From NCBI GenBank assembly GCA_027924645.1, contig BSBN01000333.1, positions 10,551,399 through 10,615,398 on the forward strand: 64,000 nt of DNA, written 5' to 3'. Below the pieces are notes generated by a model. The model was not told where the DNA came from, searched no databases, and saw nothing but the letters and a program-made list of their open reading frames with translations. The position numbers and the translations under genes are program-made. The DNA is from Cunninghamia lanceolata (lineage: Eukaryota > Streptophyta > Pinopsida > Cupressales > Cupressaceae). Shown one piece after another: positions 46,857 to 57,247 of the stretch; position 1 is the first letter of the stretch, and each line of letters opens with the position of its first letter.

Positions 46857-47141
46857 CCTAAAACCCCAATGCAAAGGAATAAAAAACATTCAAAAAAAAG
46901 GTGCAATAAAAACAAGTGCTGAAAACTTAGAAATAGGTGCTATTTGTGATAAACCTGCTTCCTCCATCTTTTAGAATTTCAAGTTTTTATCCATCTTTTC
47001 TTCCACATCTATCAAAACACATAAAGATACTTATCATGTCTTATTTCTCAATTGTCTTTACCTCCTTATCACACAAGGTTATCCATCTAATCCTTCATCC
47101 ATCGTGTAATCCATTGCAACTCCATTATTAGTATCATTATC
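46857..47141 (+). other. 3' noncoding region of the Tat element, first part
   Basis: No protein domain is recognisable after the integrase. The sequence is A-rich with a run of A near 46898. I read it as element 3' untranslated DNA, by position. Confidence 0.45.
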
Positions 47142-47452
47142 GAACTACGTTGCCTCTACGACTTCACATAGGCAAGGCCATTATTAATGAGCCTCCGAGG
47201 CTTCCCATTCATTCATACCTCTTGTCTTATCATAAATATTACAATCCATCTATTCATTCCATCACTAGTGCCAACCTCCATGGTCAAACTACATCGCCTA
47301 TGAGCTATCACGTAGGCAAGGCCATCATTGATGAGCCCCTGAGGCTTCCCACTCCCTAGGTCTTAGGTCCACATGGTCCACATAGTTGAACTATGTTGCC
47401 TCTATGTTGTCACGTAGGCAAGGCCATCATCGATGATCCCCCGAGGCACTAG
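47142..47452 (+). repeat. Three degenerate direct repeats in the Tat 3' region
   Basis: Units at 47142-47209, 47284-47352 and 47386-47452 share the core GTAGGCAAGGCCATCATTGA, with GAGCCCCCGAGGCTTCCC after it and a GAACTACGTTGCCTCTA-like start. Spacing is 142 and then 102 bases. Tandem repeats between integrase and 3' LTR are known from Tat elements, where they can seed satellites. Confidence 0.8.
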
Positions 47453-48248
47453 GTCAGTCCCTTAGGGCCCATCACATTGAGTCTCCCATAGTTTCATCCA
47501 TAATAAGAAGATCCTTTACTTGACTCGGGCAAAAATCCTTGACCTAGTTATAAAATTGGATTCTTGAATGTCACAATCTCAAAGTATAACAATCAAGATT
47601 GTGATACTATCTCCAAACAACATGTAGCACTACAAACAAACCTTTTCAACAAAAACTTGATGGAAGACATTAACCTATATCAGACAACAATGGGCCTAAA
47701 CTATCAGGATGGTTATATCTGTTATCATGGCAAGAAAACATATCTATGGCAAGAAGATTTGATGGCTGTTATAAGTTTACGTCTTAGGTCTTGATTTTCA
47801 TTATCGTATTTCCTATGCTACTCAAGGATGTCCAAGACTAGAGAAGCTATGATGGAGCATGATTATTTCATTTGTTTGTTGTTTGTGGGTTTATCTTTAG
47901 TAATGTTATGACTTGTCTAATGACATGATCAACAAAAGATCACTAAGGATATTATGGGTCTAAGCATGAAAGAGTGCAATCCTTGTCTGTTGATACATGC
48001 AAGTAATACTCAGGCATCTCAGTTTAATTTTTCCTAGATGCTTGTATTAACTTGCTAAATCAAAATCCATGCAAGAGATACTTAGGTCATCATTGTTTAA
48101 TTATACCTAGATGCTTATGTTTCCTTACAACATTTTAAAAGCTTAATGATGAAAAAAAGTCTTCAAATATTTATATACAAGACGACTAAATCTCATTTGT
48201 GCATGTTAGGTTTGCATTTCATTTCATTTATAAGCATTCCATAATCAT
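47453..48248 (+). other. 3' noncoding region of the Tat element, second part, with a two-copy repeat
   Basis: No recognisable gene. A degenerate direct repeat is present: 47997-48045 and 48068-48120, each CATGCAAG..ATACT.AGG ... TTTAATT....CCTAGATGCTT. A 76-codon open stretch at 47564-47794 has no features that would make it a gene. Confidence 0.5.
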
Positions 48249-48253
48249 CATTT
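48249..48253. repeat. Target-site duplication, left copy (CATTT) of the solo LTR
   Basis: CATTT precedes the TG at 48254 and recurs at 49263-49267 after the CA at 49262. Confidence 0.82.
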
Positions 48254-49262
48254 TGAAAGGAAGCAAGGTATGCAGAAAACACTTCCTACACTGATCTGAT
48301 GAGGAAAGATTTATGCAATTTTTTCTTTTATAGTTATAGATTAAGATGCACATTAACAAAAAGGTAATAACAACTTCCAAATGCAAACACAAAACTCACA
48401 ACACAAGATATACGTGGGGAAAACCCTTTCAGGTAAGAAACTCCACACTCCAAAGCCGCCCAATATATTATTTACGAATCATGAAGATTACAATATACTT
48501 GCAGAGCAAGCTTTTACAGGAGTATATCCAACCAGAGATCCAGGAGGTAATTCAACATCTATAAGATTCTTACATACAACCTCCATCTCAAGTTCCTAAT
48601 ATATAGGAGATACAATATAGTACACTGCCAACAGTAGTTACAAAACCATGAGCCAAAACCACCAAAAAGTGGCGCCCAAATTATCTCCAATCAAATATGC
48701 CTTGTGATGTGCCAAACCACACACCAACACATGTAACTCTCCCCTTTACAATGCTTTTATGTGTCCAACACGTTTTTACATTTCCCAAAATAGAAGGTCC
48801 AACTTCCAGAGGCCATAACTTTTGATCTGGTTGTCTGATTGACGAACCGTTTGATGCGTTAGAAAGCTTATAATCATCCTATAACTCGCTATGCTGGTTA
48901 TGACAATTTTTAGGATATTTAGAGAAATTTGATTTTGATAATTGAGTTCAAAGACTTTTTTTAGCAATTTCAAAAAATAGAAACTTTAATATCTGGCAAT
49001 CCTGATATGATCTTGAGACGAAACTCACCCGAGATGTTCACTTAGTTGTTCCACACCTTCTGGGAAAAATTTTAGGTCAATCTAATCTCAATCGAAGGAC
49101 TTACTAAAAATAGTAAGTCTCGCTATTTTTAGCTCGTTTGGAAACTTTTGGAAACCTTGAAGGTTCTAGACCATTCTCCAAGATAAAGGGTATTCAAAAA
49201 GACCAAAATTGGGAAGAATAGTAATGTTTTGAAGTTGCAAGGTTGAGACACTTTTCTTAACA
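48254..49262 (-). mobile_element. Solo LTR of a copia-1-related family (1009 bp)
   Basis: Read on the minus strand, its right part (start) matches the copia-1 LTR start (GGTTGAGACAC complement at 49241-49251). Its left part matches the last 350 bp or so of the copia-1 LTR: the CTTGCTTCCTTTCA end, the TCTCCTCATTAGATTAGTG stretch, the GGGGTTTTCCCCAC block and the TATA region. The middle is too diverged to align by eye. TG...CA ends, a length close to copia-1 LTRs (971-991 bp) and a perfect CATTT duplication show a complete LTR with no interior, left by LTR-LTR recombination. Confidence 0.8.
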
Positions 49263-49267
49263 CATTT
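49263..49267. repeat. Target-site duplication, right copy (CATTT) of the solo LTR
   Basis: Matches 48249-48253. Confidence 0.82.
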
Positions 49268-50004
49268 ACCAAGAGGCATAAGATCCAAGGCATTTCTTTC
49301 ATTCTTCTAAGTTATTCTTCTATCCAACATCATTCTTCTAAATTTTCTAAGTGATCTTTTATTCATGATTGAGTATACTTGGCATAACAAAAAACAAATC
49401 ATTATCATTTTGCATATTATAAGCATGTCCAACCATAAGTTCATATCATTTAAGTGCATTAGTTACATAAGTATTTAGATCATGATTGTTAACAACAGTT
49501 TCATATAGTGATGTCATATATCCATATAGGTCTCATACATAACATTTATCATTAAAAAAAAACATAGATATCATTGTCATAGCATTTGCACATTAGATCA
49601 TCATACATAGAAAATCAAACATCGTGTATAGCATTTAAGAAACATCAGAATATGCATTAGGTCATCATAAACTATAATCATATAGGATCATTACTCATAA
49701 ACATTACACATAGATATAAGTCATCGTGTGAATCATAGAAACATCATATCATAAGTATCATATGCATCATAGAATCAACATGTTAGAATTAGAAAAAATA
49801 AGCATAATCATAACATCCATCATATAGATAACATCCATCCATAAGTGCACATACATATAGTCCATCAAACTCATATATATCATCATCATCATCAAAATAA
49901 TAAATGTCCAAGTATACAATGATATCATGAAAGTGTATCTCGAGCTGTCATCAAAATAGTCCAAGTATACAATGACATCAAAATAATAATAGTAAGTCTC
50001 GCCA
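49268..50004 (+). other. CAT/ATC-rich low-complexity stretch
   Basis: A long AT-rich run dominated by CAT, ATC and CATA words, with (ATC)n near 49875-49892 and a direct repeat GTCCAAGTATACAATGA at about 49907 and 49960. There is no gene on +. The minus-strand ORF here is only a shadow of the repeat. Confidence 0.6.
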
Positions 50005-51204
50005 TCACCTCCTCCTTTGCCTTGGAGTGTTGTCATCCTCATCTTTGTCCTCTAGTCTAGGAGCTAGCTCCCCTAGTCCAGAATATCTAGGAAAGAGATG
50101 GGCTGTGAATTGTACTGAATAATCTGCTGTCATGCCTGCATCCACAATGTCTCATCGTAAATCCCAGGCCTGATAAGGAATTTGTAGGAAATCAGCTCTC
50201 ACCCGCTCATATGATGCCACAGGTCCCCACTATGGACGCTCCTTGTGCATCTGAGCAAACACAATAGTACCCTGGGGCATCCCCTGGACCCTGTCGAACT
50301 ATCAGTACACACGAGAAATAATATGATGCTCAAGTATATAAGGGGTCCTCCTTATCAACCATCACGTTTGAAAATAGAATGGTAACTCAGTCGCGTCATC
50401 ATCTCAATCCTCGCAGTCTAGGTAAGGTTGTAACTCCACTGCATCCACATTATCCAGTGTGTGTCGTCAATACTCAAGCTTTCCTAGCTTGGGCTAGGAA
50501 AGGCTCTCCTGATACATGGATGAATAAAGATGATCCCTGCCTCTCACTCTCGTACCTATAGGCCAAGTAATAGTTATATGGCCCCATGTCCAAATCTATA
50601 ACAACAAAACTCCAGCAGACAAACTAGCAGCTCCATCATAAATAAACTGATATGGATCATGGTATAAATGTGCAAGAAGGCAAACACCCTAGGAAAATTG
50701 TGTACCCTTAGTCACCATCCTCTCCAAGGTCCTTCCCCATCCAACAGGAAATCCATGTGATCTCCTGTCTGGGCAGATCATGCCTCTAATCAACCATGCT
50801 AGTATAGATGGCAGGGGCTCATAATAGTCAACCATGTTAGCCCAGTTGATCTCTATCCCCTCAATGTCTACATCATCAAACACTCTGCGGCACTCCTCCA
50901 ATCCTGCTCCCGCATGTGGCTCGTACTCCACTAACTCCCTAAATATCAGAATCCTAAGAATCTGGTGTACATCCTCAAGTGTCACTGTCATCTCTCCGGT
51001 CAATAAGTGAAAGGTACAATGCTCACTATGTCATCTCTCCGCCAAAGCAATCAACATCCCAAGGTTCACCTAAATCTCAGGCATGAAGCACACGTACCAT
51101 AGTCCACAGGATCCCAAAACCAAGTGATCAGTCTCGGTCAAATAAGGTTGTAATAGTTGTGTAGAGGGAAATCTCTCCCGCAACATCATCATGTTTAGCT
51201 CATC
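50005..51204 (-). pseudogene. Plant mobile domain (PMD) gene, main exon, antisense in the Tat element
   Basis: On the minus strand one frame of exactly 400 codons runs from a 3' splice site at 51205-51206 (TTGATTGCAG, then GATGAGC) to TGA at 50005-50007. It shows the PMD (aminotransferase-like) signature: CTFHLLTGEMTVTLEDV, GAGLEECRRVFDDV, SILAWLIRGMICPDR, AHLYHDPYQFIYDGAASLS, then ISRVY, FDRVQGMPQG and the C-terminal SYERVRADFLQIPYQAWD. Twelve internal stops interrupt it (6 TAG, 6 TGA, no TAA), all explicable as C-to-T or G-to-A changes of Gln, Arg or Trp codons, yet there is no frameshift. PMD proteins of plants (MAIN/MAIL1 family) act in gene expression and transposon silencing, and many copies are carried by transposons. 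The lack of indels and position between integrase and 3' LTR suggest an antisense cargo ORF of the Tat element (inference). Confidence 0.85.
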
Positions 51205-51235
51205 CTGCAATCAATAACACAAGCGTGTTAATCAA
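51205..51235 (-). promoter_or_regulatory. Probable 3' splice site of the antisense PMD gene
   Basis: Minus strand: a GATTAAC-like branch point, a T-rich stretch and ATTGCAG ending at 51205, directly before the coding frame. The exon has no ATG at its start, which fits an upstream exon. The position of that exon is unclear. Confidence 0.5.
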
Positions 51236-51409
51236 ACACTTAACTAAGTTGCCTATCTATCAAAACTATCAAACCAGTTACTTAACTATCCTATCATTAA
51301 ACCTATCCTATCATCTCTTCTGAGATCCTATCAATTTCAAAGACAACCTATCAGTTGGCCAACATAGATCACGATGCTGACTTAATCAAATCAACTAAGT
51401 GACCATTTA

Positions 51410-51735
51410 TATTATATGTGTAGTTTCATCTATCAGAAGTGCAACTTCATAATAGATGTGTAGAAGCCCTAATTAAATGTGCCATTTTAGTCATATGTGC
51501 TGACATAGACACTATATGCGCATCTTCCCAACGGATGCACAAGATCATATCAGATGCACCGAAGCCCTAATTGTATGTGCAGAAACACAACATATGTGTA
51601 ATACTATTTATCAAATGTGAAAATAAATCATATACTCTAATTCAAAGCTTATATGCGCGGAATCAGGTTGGATGCACAGAAATAATTATCAAATGCGCAG
51701 AAACAATTCTGTTGCGCATGCAGAAACATTGACTT
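51410..51735. repeat. Irregular array of ATGYGCA-type words
   Basis: About ten loose copies of ATGTGCA, ATGCGCA or ATGCACA, often followed by GAAA, lie 15-40 bases apart (for example TATGTGCAGAAACA near 51575 and AAATGCGCAGAAACA near 51694). On the minus strand this lies in the presumed intron or leader of the PMD gene. No function is claimed. Confidence 0.5.
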
Positions 51736-51969
51736 TAGACCTAATTTTTTACCCTAATAAATGCACTTCGCGCGAAATTAAATGCATACATATAGGGGGT
51801 CCGTACTCTGCTAAATGCTCAAATCGTTGGATTCTCTCAAACCTATGGCTAGCTACTAGAATTTGTTGCATCTTCATTGACTGCTCTGCTTTGCTATGCT
51901 CTAGGGCTCCCTACAATCTCTCTTCAAATGACAAGTGTGCAAATGAATAGAAAAGAGACCCCACATCCT

Positions 51970-51977
51970 TATTTATA
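51970..51977 (-). promoter_or_regulatory. Candidate TATA box upstream of the antisense PMD gene
   Basis: Minus-strand TATAAATA within GGCTATAAATAAGGATG, about 760 bp before the coding exon. A short ORF (ATGAAGATGCAACAAATT..., starting near 51884) follows it. Position only; expression is unknown. Confidence 0.35.
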
Positions 51978-52258
51978 GCCAAATGAACCCTAACTGGAGG
52001 TGTTTTGACCTTGCACATGCGTGCCATGTTTTTCATCTATTTCTCATTCTCCATCACCTGCATTTTTCACCCACAGATCATGTCATTCATTCTTCTTCAT
52101 CATGAGATCGTTCATTATCCTTTTGCCAAATTCATCATGACCAATCTCCCCAAGGGGCATCCTACCATCACCAAACCTGCACCAGGGGCAAACTAGGGCA
52201 TGTATCATACTCATCAAATTTTTATTCTTTGAAACAACGTGATAAAACACATTGTCTC

Positions 52259-52272
52259 AAAGAGGGGCAAAA
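52259..52272 (+). other. Candidate polypurine tract of the Tat element
   Basis: AAAGAGGGGCAAAA directly before the AGTATACACCTAAAAATGG start of the putative 3' LTR. Confidence 0.5.
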
Positions 52273-53330
52273 AGTATACACCTAAAAATGGATCAAGATC
52301 AATTAAATAAATATTTTATATTTATTTTATTCTTATTCCTCTATCAATAAATAAATATACTAATTTATTTATTTGGTTCATGTTCATCATATTCTTCTAA
52401 CAATTAAATATCTTAAATTCCTCTGTCATATCTAATTAAATAATCATCATTATTTAATTATTTCCTCTAAGATAAAGTCCTATGTCTAAAATCCACATCA
52501 CTCATCCATGTCATCTTCCACATCATTGGACACCTCACCATGTTGCTCCAATAGTTAAATATTCTTCATATTTAATTAGTCATTTATCCTCTCAACATGT
52601 GCCCTATTTCTTCTCAGACATCAAACATGGTCAAGGACACTTGTCTTCTAAATCCTATGTTTCCTCTCACATTCCAACAACCAAAGACTCCTTCCTCCAT
52701 CTTCTTCTCATGGTCTTCCACGTTTATCTAATTGGTCCTTATGAGCATCATGACATGTGGCTCCTTGTCCCTCCTATTCCTCTACCTTGTCATCGTAGTA
52801 GGAACATCTTCCACCTTTATCTCCCTCATCCCAACCAATTTGATCTTGACCGTACATGTCACAAGACTTATTCTTCAACCCTGGATCTTTTGACACTTGG
52901 ATTTGAGCCATCTTTGGCCTATAGAAGGAACCTCCTCACCTTCATTTTGCATCACAAGAGCTATATTACTTACATGTTGCAGAAATTCCATCAAGTATCC
53001 AAGTGTGCCTTTGGCCCCCATTTGCATATCAATATCATAATCTCCATTGTTGCATTATCATCTAAGCTTCATAGTATCATTTAGTTGCATATCATTATCC
53101 TCATATCCAATCACTATCATTATCAATGGCTTTTATCATTAGCTTCATATCATTATCACTAGCATAGTCTTAAATTGTAGGATTGTTTACATTGCATTTG
53201 AATCCACGATTCCATTCATCTCATTGTCATCTTAAAAAGCAAAGAAGTACAATTCTAAGAGCAATATCACTATCAACAAGATCATTGAGAAGATAGGAGA
53301 CAATGGAACACAAAGGATAAATCAGTTTGC
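52273..53330 (+). repeat. Probable 3' LTR of the Tat element (right end approximate)
   Basis: The start after the purine tract reads AGTATACACCTAAAA, probably a decayed TG...TACACCTAAAA start. A core-promoter-like CCTATAGAAGGAACCTCC lies at about 52918-52935, as expected within U3. A long AT-rich part (52300-52480) follows the start. The partner LTR would lie left of the window, so the right end and the duplication cannot be fixed. The 200-codon ORF at 52482-53084 has no protein signature and is not called a gene. Confidence 0.5.
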
Positions 53331-53404
53331 AAGGTATAACTTATGTTTTTTGTATTTTTCTTAGTTTCATTGGTGACTTGAGTTTGAGTAGGAATTTAGA
53401 GTAA

Positions 53405-54129
53405 TTGTGGTATCTTATTAGGTCCTTACAGTTGTTTCAAATTATTAATCACAACATGAATTATTATGACACAAGTATAGACGACGGTGGAAGATATAAC
53501 AAAGATGAAAGAGTAGAAGATACTCACCAAATAGAAGCTCACGAGGAGTGTGGAGGGTATTCCCAACAAGGTAGATGGGGCTATGAGAGGAAAAAGTAGA
53601 AATCCTTTGGGGGAGCCTATTTCAAGTGTGGTGAGAAAGGACACAAAGCATTCAAGTGCCAAGGAAAAAGGGTAGAAGATAATGCAAGAGTTGCATTTAG
53701 TGATAAGAGGTCGCTTACTTCAGAGAGTGATCATAAGTGTGGGTATTCATTGGTCTCAAAGAGAGATTTAATGTGTTGAAGGAGGGACGAGTCCGTACAA
53801 ACAAAGAGTTTGTTTAGGACTAGATCTAAGGTTGAAAGTAAATATTGTTCTGCGTTGGTGGATAGTGGCAACAAAGACAATTTGGTGTATGTGGAAATGG
53901 TTGGCAAGTTGGGGCTAAGAAGGATGAGACATCCACACCCATATCAAATAGGCTAGTTGCAATAGGGAGATCAAATTTTGGTAGAAGAATAGTGTTGGTT
54001 GAGATCCAACATAGAGGCATATAATAATGAGGTGTTGTGTGACATTGCACTAATAGATGTGTGCCATCTTTTGTTGGGAAGATCATGGCAAATTGATAGG
54101 GAAGCGATATATGATGGGAGAGATAAAAC
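53405..54129 (+). pseudogene. Ty3/gypsy gag end and protease remnant, cut by copia-2
   Basis: A hydrophilic gag tail (GYSQQGRWGYERKK) is followed by a damaged zinc knuckle: AYFKCGEKGHKAFKC has the first Cys replaced by Tyr. The protease then reads ALVDSGNKDNLV (D-S-G from about 53861), VGKLGLRR, ALIDVCHLLLGRSWQIDR and YDGRDKT, where copia-2 enters. Stops lie at about 53599, 53779, 53953 and 53990. The LLGRSWQ form is unlike the Tat protease at base 1, so this is a different element. I do not know its family. Confidence 0.75.
54125..54129. repeat. Target-site duplication, left copy (AAAAC) of copia-2
   Basis: AAAAC before TGTTGGAATTAG recurs at 61338-61342. Confidence 0.9.
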
Positions 54130-55440
54130 TGTTGGAATTAGTCCAGACAATTGAGAGGGGGGTGAATCAGTTGTTTCGCAAATTTAACCTTTTCTACTTT
54201 AATCTTCTTTATCAACTTGCAATCAGATTAATAATGTAAACATTAAAGCATGAATGAAAAACACATGAGAAAAAATAAACTTTATGTGGAACCCAGTTAA
54301 GGGAAAACCACGGTGGGGGTTAACCCACAAGATTTGTACCTTGTTAAAAGTACTTAGAAGAAAAGAGAAGGCACATGCCTTCGGGCTCACTGCTTAAAAG
54401 AGGCTCACTGCCTACAAACTTTATGTTTGATACAGGAAGAATTAACTAATAAATAGCATCTCCTTCATGCCTGGTTCAGTTTCATTGAATGCTCACAAAA
54501 CTTTTGCTCTACTTCAAATACTTCTTCTCTAACTCTTCATCAAAACAACTCTTGTTCTTTTGTTTCTCCTCTACTCTGCTCTACCTTTTGATCCTTTTTT
54601 TAGATTATATTATTTTCGCACAAGGTGATTTTCCACAACTCATCAACAAGTATTTATATGCTTCATCAACCTTGGAATGAACATCAAGGTTGGCACTACA
54701 AACATCTGACTTAATGTGAATCACTAAGATGTCAGCCAAACATAACTGGGACTCAAACCTTCATTAATCAACACGCCATGCTCCATAAAAATGCTCTTAG
54801 ATCATCCACAACATGCTTGAATCATCTGGTCGGCCAAGACTGGGAATAACAGCAACATCAAGAAGGAAATCTTCATTGACAATGTGGACCTCCAACACAG
54901 CAGTCACACAATCTAGAGACTTTCACAAGCACATTGAATTCAACAAAAATATCCATACTCCTCCAAATCATTAGAATCACTTGCATCTTCCTCTGGAACC
55001 TTAAGAACACTGTCTATCATGACTATCACTTTAGAAAGATTACTTGCGGACCTCCAAACCATGAACCACTTGAATGGATGATACACACTGACTTTCCAAA
55101 CATGCATCCAAATCTACAGATCATCTTTTGACATATCAGAACAATCCGAACCTCTTTCCTGTCACTTTGTCTTCTTCTAAATGCTGCAAAACCGGTTCTA
55201 CTCAGATGGCCATAGCTTCTTCAAATCTTCTTGCGAACCCTTCAAATCTTAACTGGAGCTTCTTAAGACAATCCTCTACTCAGCCATATGGTCTGCAGAC
55301 ATTGATCCTTTTTAATTTTCTCATTATCATCAATAATCCAATCTTCTATACAGGCAGCAAAATAAGATACAGTTGAAACTAATGGCAACAAGGATATGTT
55401 GACATCAATGACAACACCGCTTAGGCACATATTTGCAACA
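54130..55440 (-). repeat. copia-2 3' LTR (1311 bp)
   Basis: On + it runs TGTTGGAATTAGTCC ... ATATTTGCAACA. It lacks a segment near 54280 that the other LTR has (around 60140-60170). A minus-strand TATAAATA lies at 54651-54658. Confidence 0.9.
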
Positions 55441-55452
55441 ATCTCCCCCTTT
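55441..55452 (-). other. Polypurine tract of copia-2
   Basis: Minus strand AAAGGGGGAGAT directly beside the 3' LTR. A second similar tract lies near 55588-55600 and could be an extra priming site. Confidence 0.8.
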
Positions 55453-55774
55453 GTCATTGATGGAAACATATGATGTGAAAAATTGATTTGACCATCAAGA
55501 CAAGACCTTCTCCCTCTTTCTCTTATCACTTCTGCAATCACTTTCTTCATTGCTTCCCCTTTTATCAACAACTAGTTTTTCACATGAACTTCTCTCCCCC
55601 TTTGACATCAATGGCAAAGGGCACATATTTGCAGTCTTTTCTCCTTATTTTTGTTTTAGACCAAACTAAAAAAAAACATGCAGACTACTCCCCCTGAGTA
55701 GTGCCTCCTTGACATCAATCCGGATCACAAGATGTGACTATGAATTCTACCAGACTGATGCACTCTAGTGCATC
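55453..55774 (-). other. Untranslated stretch between copia-2 pol and its 3' LTR
   Basis: No ORF with a domain. It holds the extra purine tract near 55588 and a third one near 55690 (minus AGGGGGAGTAG). Confidence 0.5.
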
Positions 55775-56248
55775 TTAATTCTGATCAGGAGGGGTAATAA
55801 CCCCCAACTTCTCTCTAAGACACTCAAAAGTATCCTTGGGAAGTGGCTTAGTGAAAATATCTACAATTTGATCCTTTGAAGATACAACCTCCAACTTGAC
55901 TTCATTCTCATTTGCCTTCTCTCTCAAGAAATGAAACTTGATGGATATGTGCTTTGTCTTTGAATGCAACACTAGATTCTTTGAGATGCTTATTGCACTT
56001 GAATTATCACAGAAGATTATGACAGGTGCCTCAAACACAATTCTGATGTCCTTCAGTATTTGCTTCATCCACAAAACTTGAGTACAATTGTTTGCTACTA
56101 TAATATATTCTGCCTCTGTTGTAGATAGGGATATTCCCTCCCACTTTTTGCTCAACCAAGAAACCAATCTACTTCCCAAGAAGAATACACCACCACTAGT
56201 GCTTTTTCTGTCATCCACATCTCCTACCCAATCAGCATCTGCATATGC
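55775..56248 (-). pseudogene. copia-2 RNase H
   Basis: Minus-strand frame after a TAG near 56249: ADADWVGDVDDRKSTSGG, then SWLSKKWEGISLSTTEAEYI, the catalytic Glu region, IFCDNSSAISISKN and HSKTKHISIKFHFLRE. The natural end is LGVITPPDQN and a stop at 55775. The domain is nearly perfect apart from the upstream stop. Confidence 0.9.
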
Positions 56249-57247
56249 CTAAAGAGTAAAGTCATTGTCTTTTGGATACCACAAGCCATAATCAAGTGTT
56301 CCTTTGAGATATTTGAAGATTCTTTTGGCTGCTACAACATGGGATTCTTTAGGATTAGCTTGGAATCTAGCAACAAGCCCAACTGCATTGATGATATTAG
56401 GTCTAGACTGAGTCAGATAGAGTAGTCCTCCAATCATTGATCTATACCTTTTCTAATTTTCCTTAGGGGAGTCATCATCTTTACTCAACTTACATCCGGT
56501 TACCATAGGCGTACCTACTGGCTTTGAATCTTCCATTCCAAATTTCTTCAACAATTCTTTCACATACTTAGACTGAGATATAAAGATACCTTTATCTGAC
56601 TGAGTGATTTGTAGACCTAAGAAGAAATTCATGTCACCAAACATGGACATCTCAAATTCACTTTGCATCTAATCAGCAAATGTTTTGCACACGCTCTCAT
56701 TTTGACCAAAAATGATATCATCAACAAATACCTCAATAATCAGAATATTCTCATGATCAATCTTGAAGTAAAGATTATTGTCAGCAGTGCCTTTGTTATA
56801 TCCTAGCTTTAGCAGATACTTATCTAATCTTGCATACCAGGCTCTTGGGGCTTGTTTGAGTCCATATAATGCTTTCCTCAGTCTATAGACCATGTCTTTC
56901 TGATTAGACAACTAAAATCCTTCCAGTTTCTCAATGTAGACTTCTTCTTCTAACTCTTCGTTTAGGAATGCTAATTTGACATCCATCTGATAGACCTTGA
57001 AATCTTTATAAGCAGCAAATGCAAGAATTAACCTGACTGCTTCTATTCTTACCACCAAAGCAAAAGTTTCTTCAAAATCAATTCCTTTCACTTGAGAATA
57101 TCCTTTGCATACCAACCTTGCTTTGTTTCTTACAACTTCACCATCTTCATTTAGTTTGTTCCAGGAGACCCATTTAGTTCCAATCACATTTTTGTCCTTA
57201 AGTCTAGAAACAAGATCCCAAGTGTGATTCTTTTCAATTTCCATTAA
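56249..57247 (-). pseudogene. copia-2 reverse transcriptase (in-frame stops only)
   Basis: All motifs lie in one frame: [84 protein letters not shown], the catalytic FVDDIIFG, and SMIGGLLYLTQSRPNI. Stops are TAA near 57245 and TAG near 56912, 56669, 56453 and 56249, most at places where related elements have Gln. No indel is needed to read the whole domain. Confidence 0.9.

Noticed and set aside
49767..50042. 91-codon Met/Tyr/Ile-rich minus-strand ORF
   Set aside because: Low-complexity CAT/ATC repeat read in one frame. It overlaps the end of the PMD exon only by chance.
52482..53084. 200-codon His/Ser/Pro-rich ORF as a host gene
   Set aside because: No domain or homologue that I recognise, skewed composition, and position in a probable LTR.
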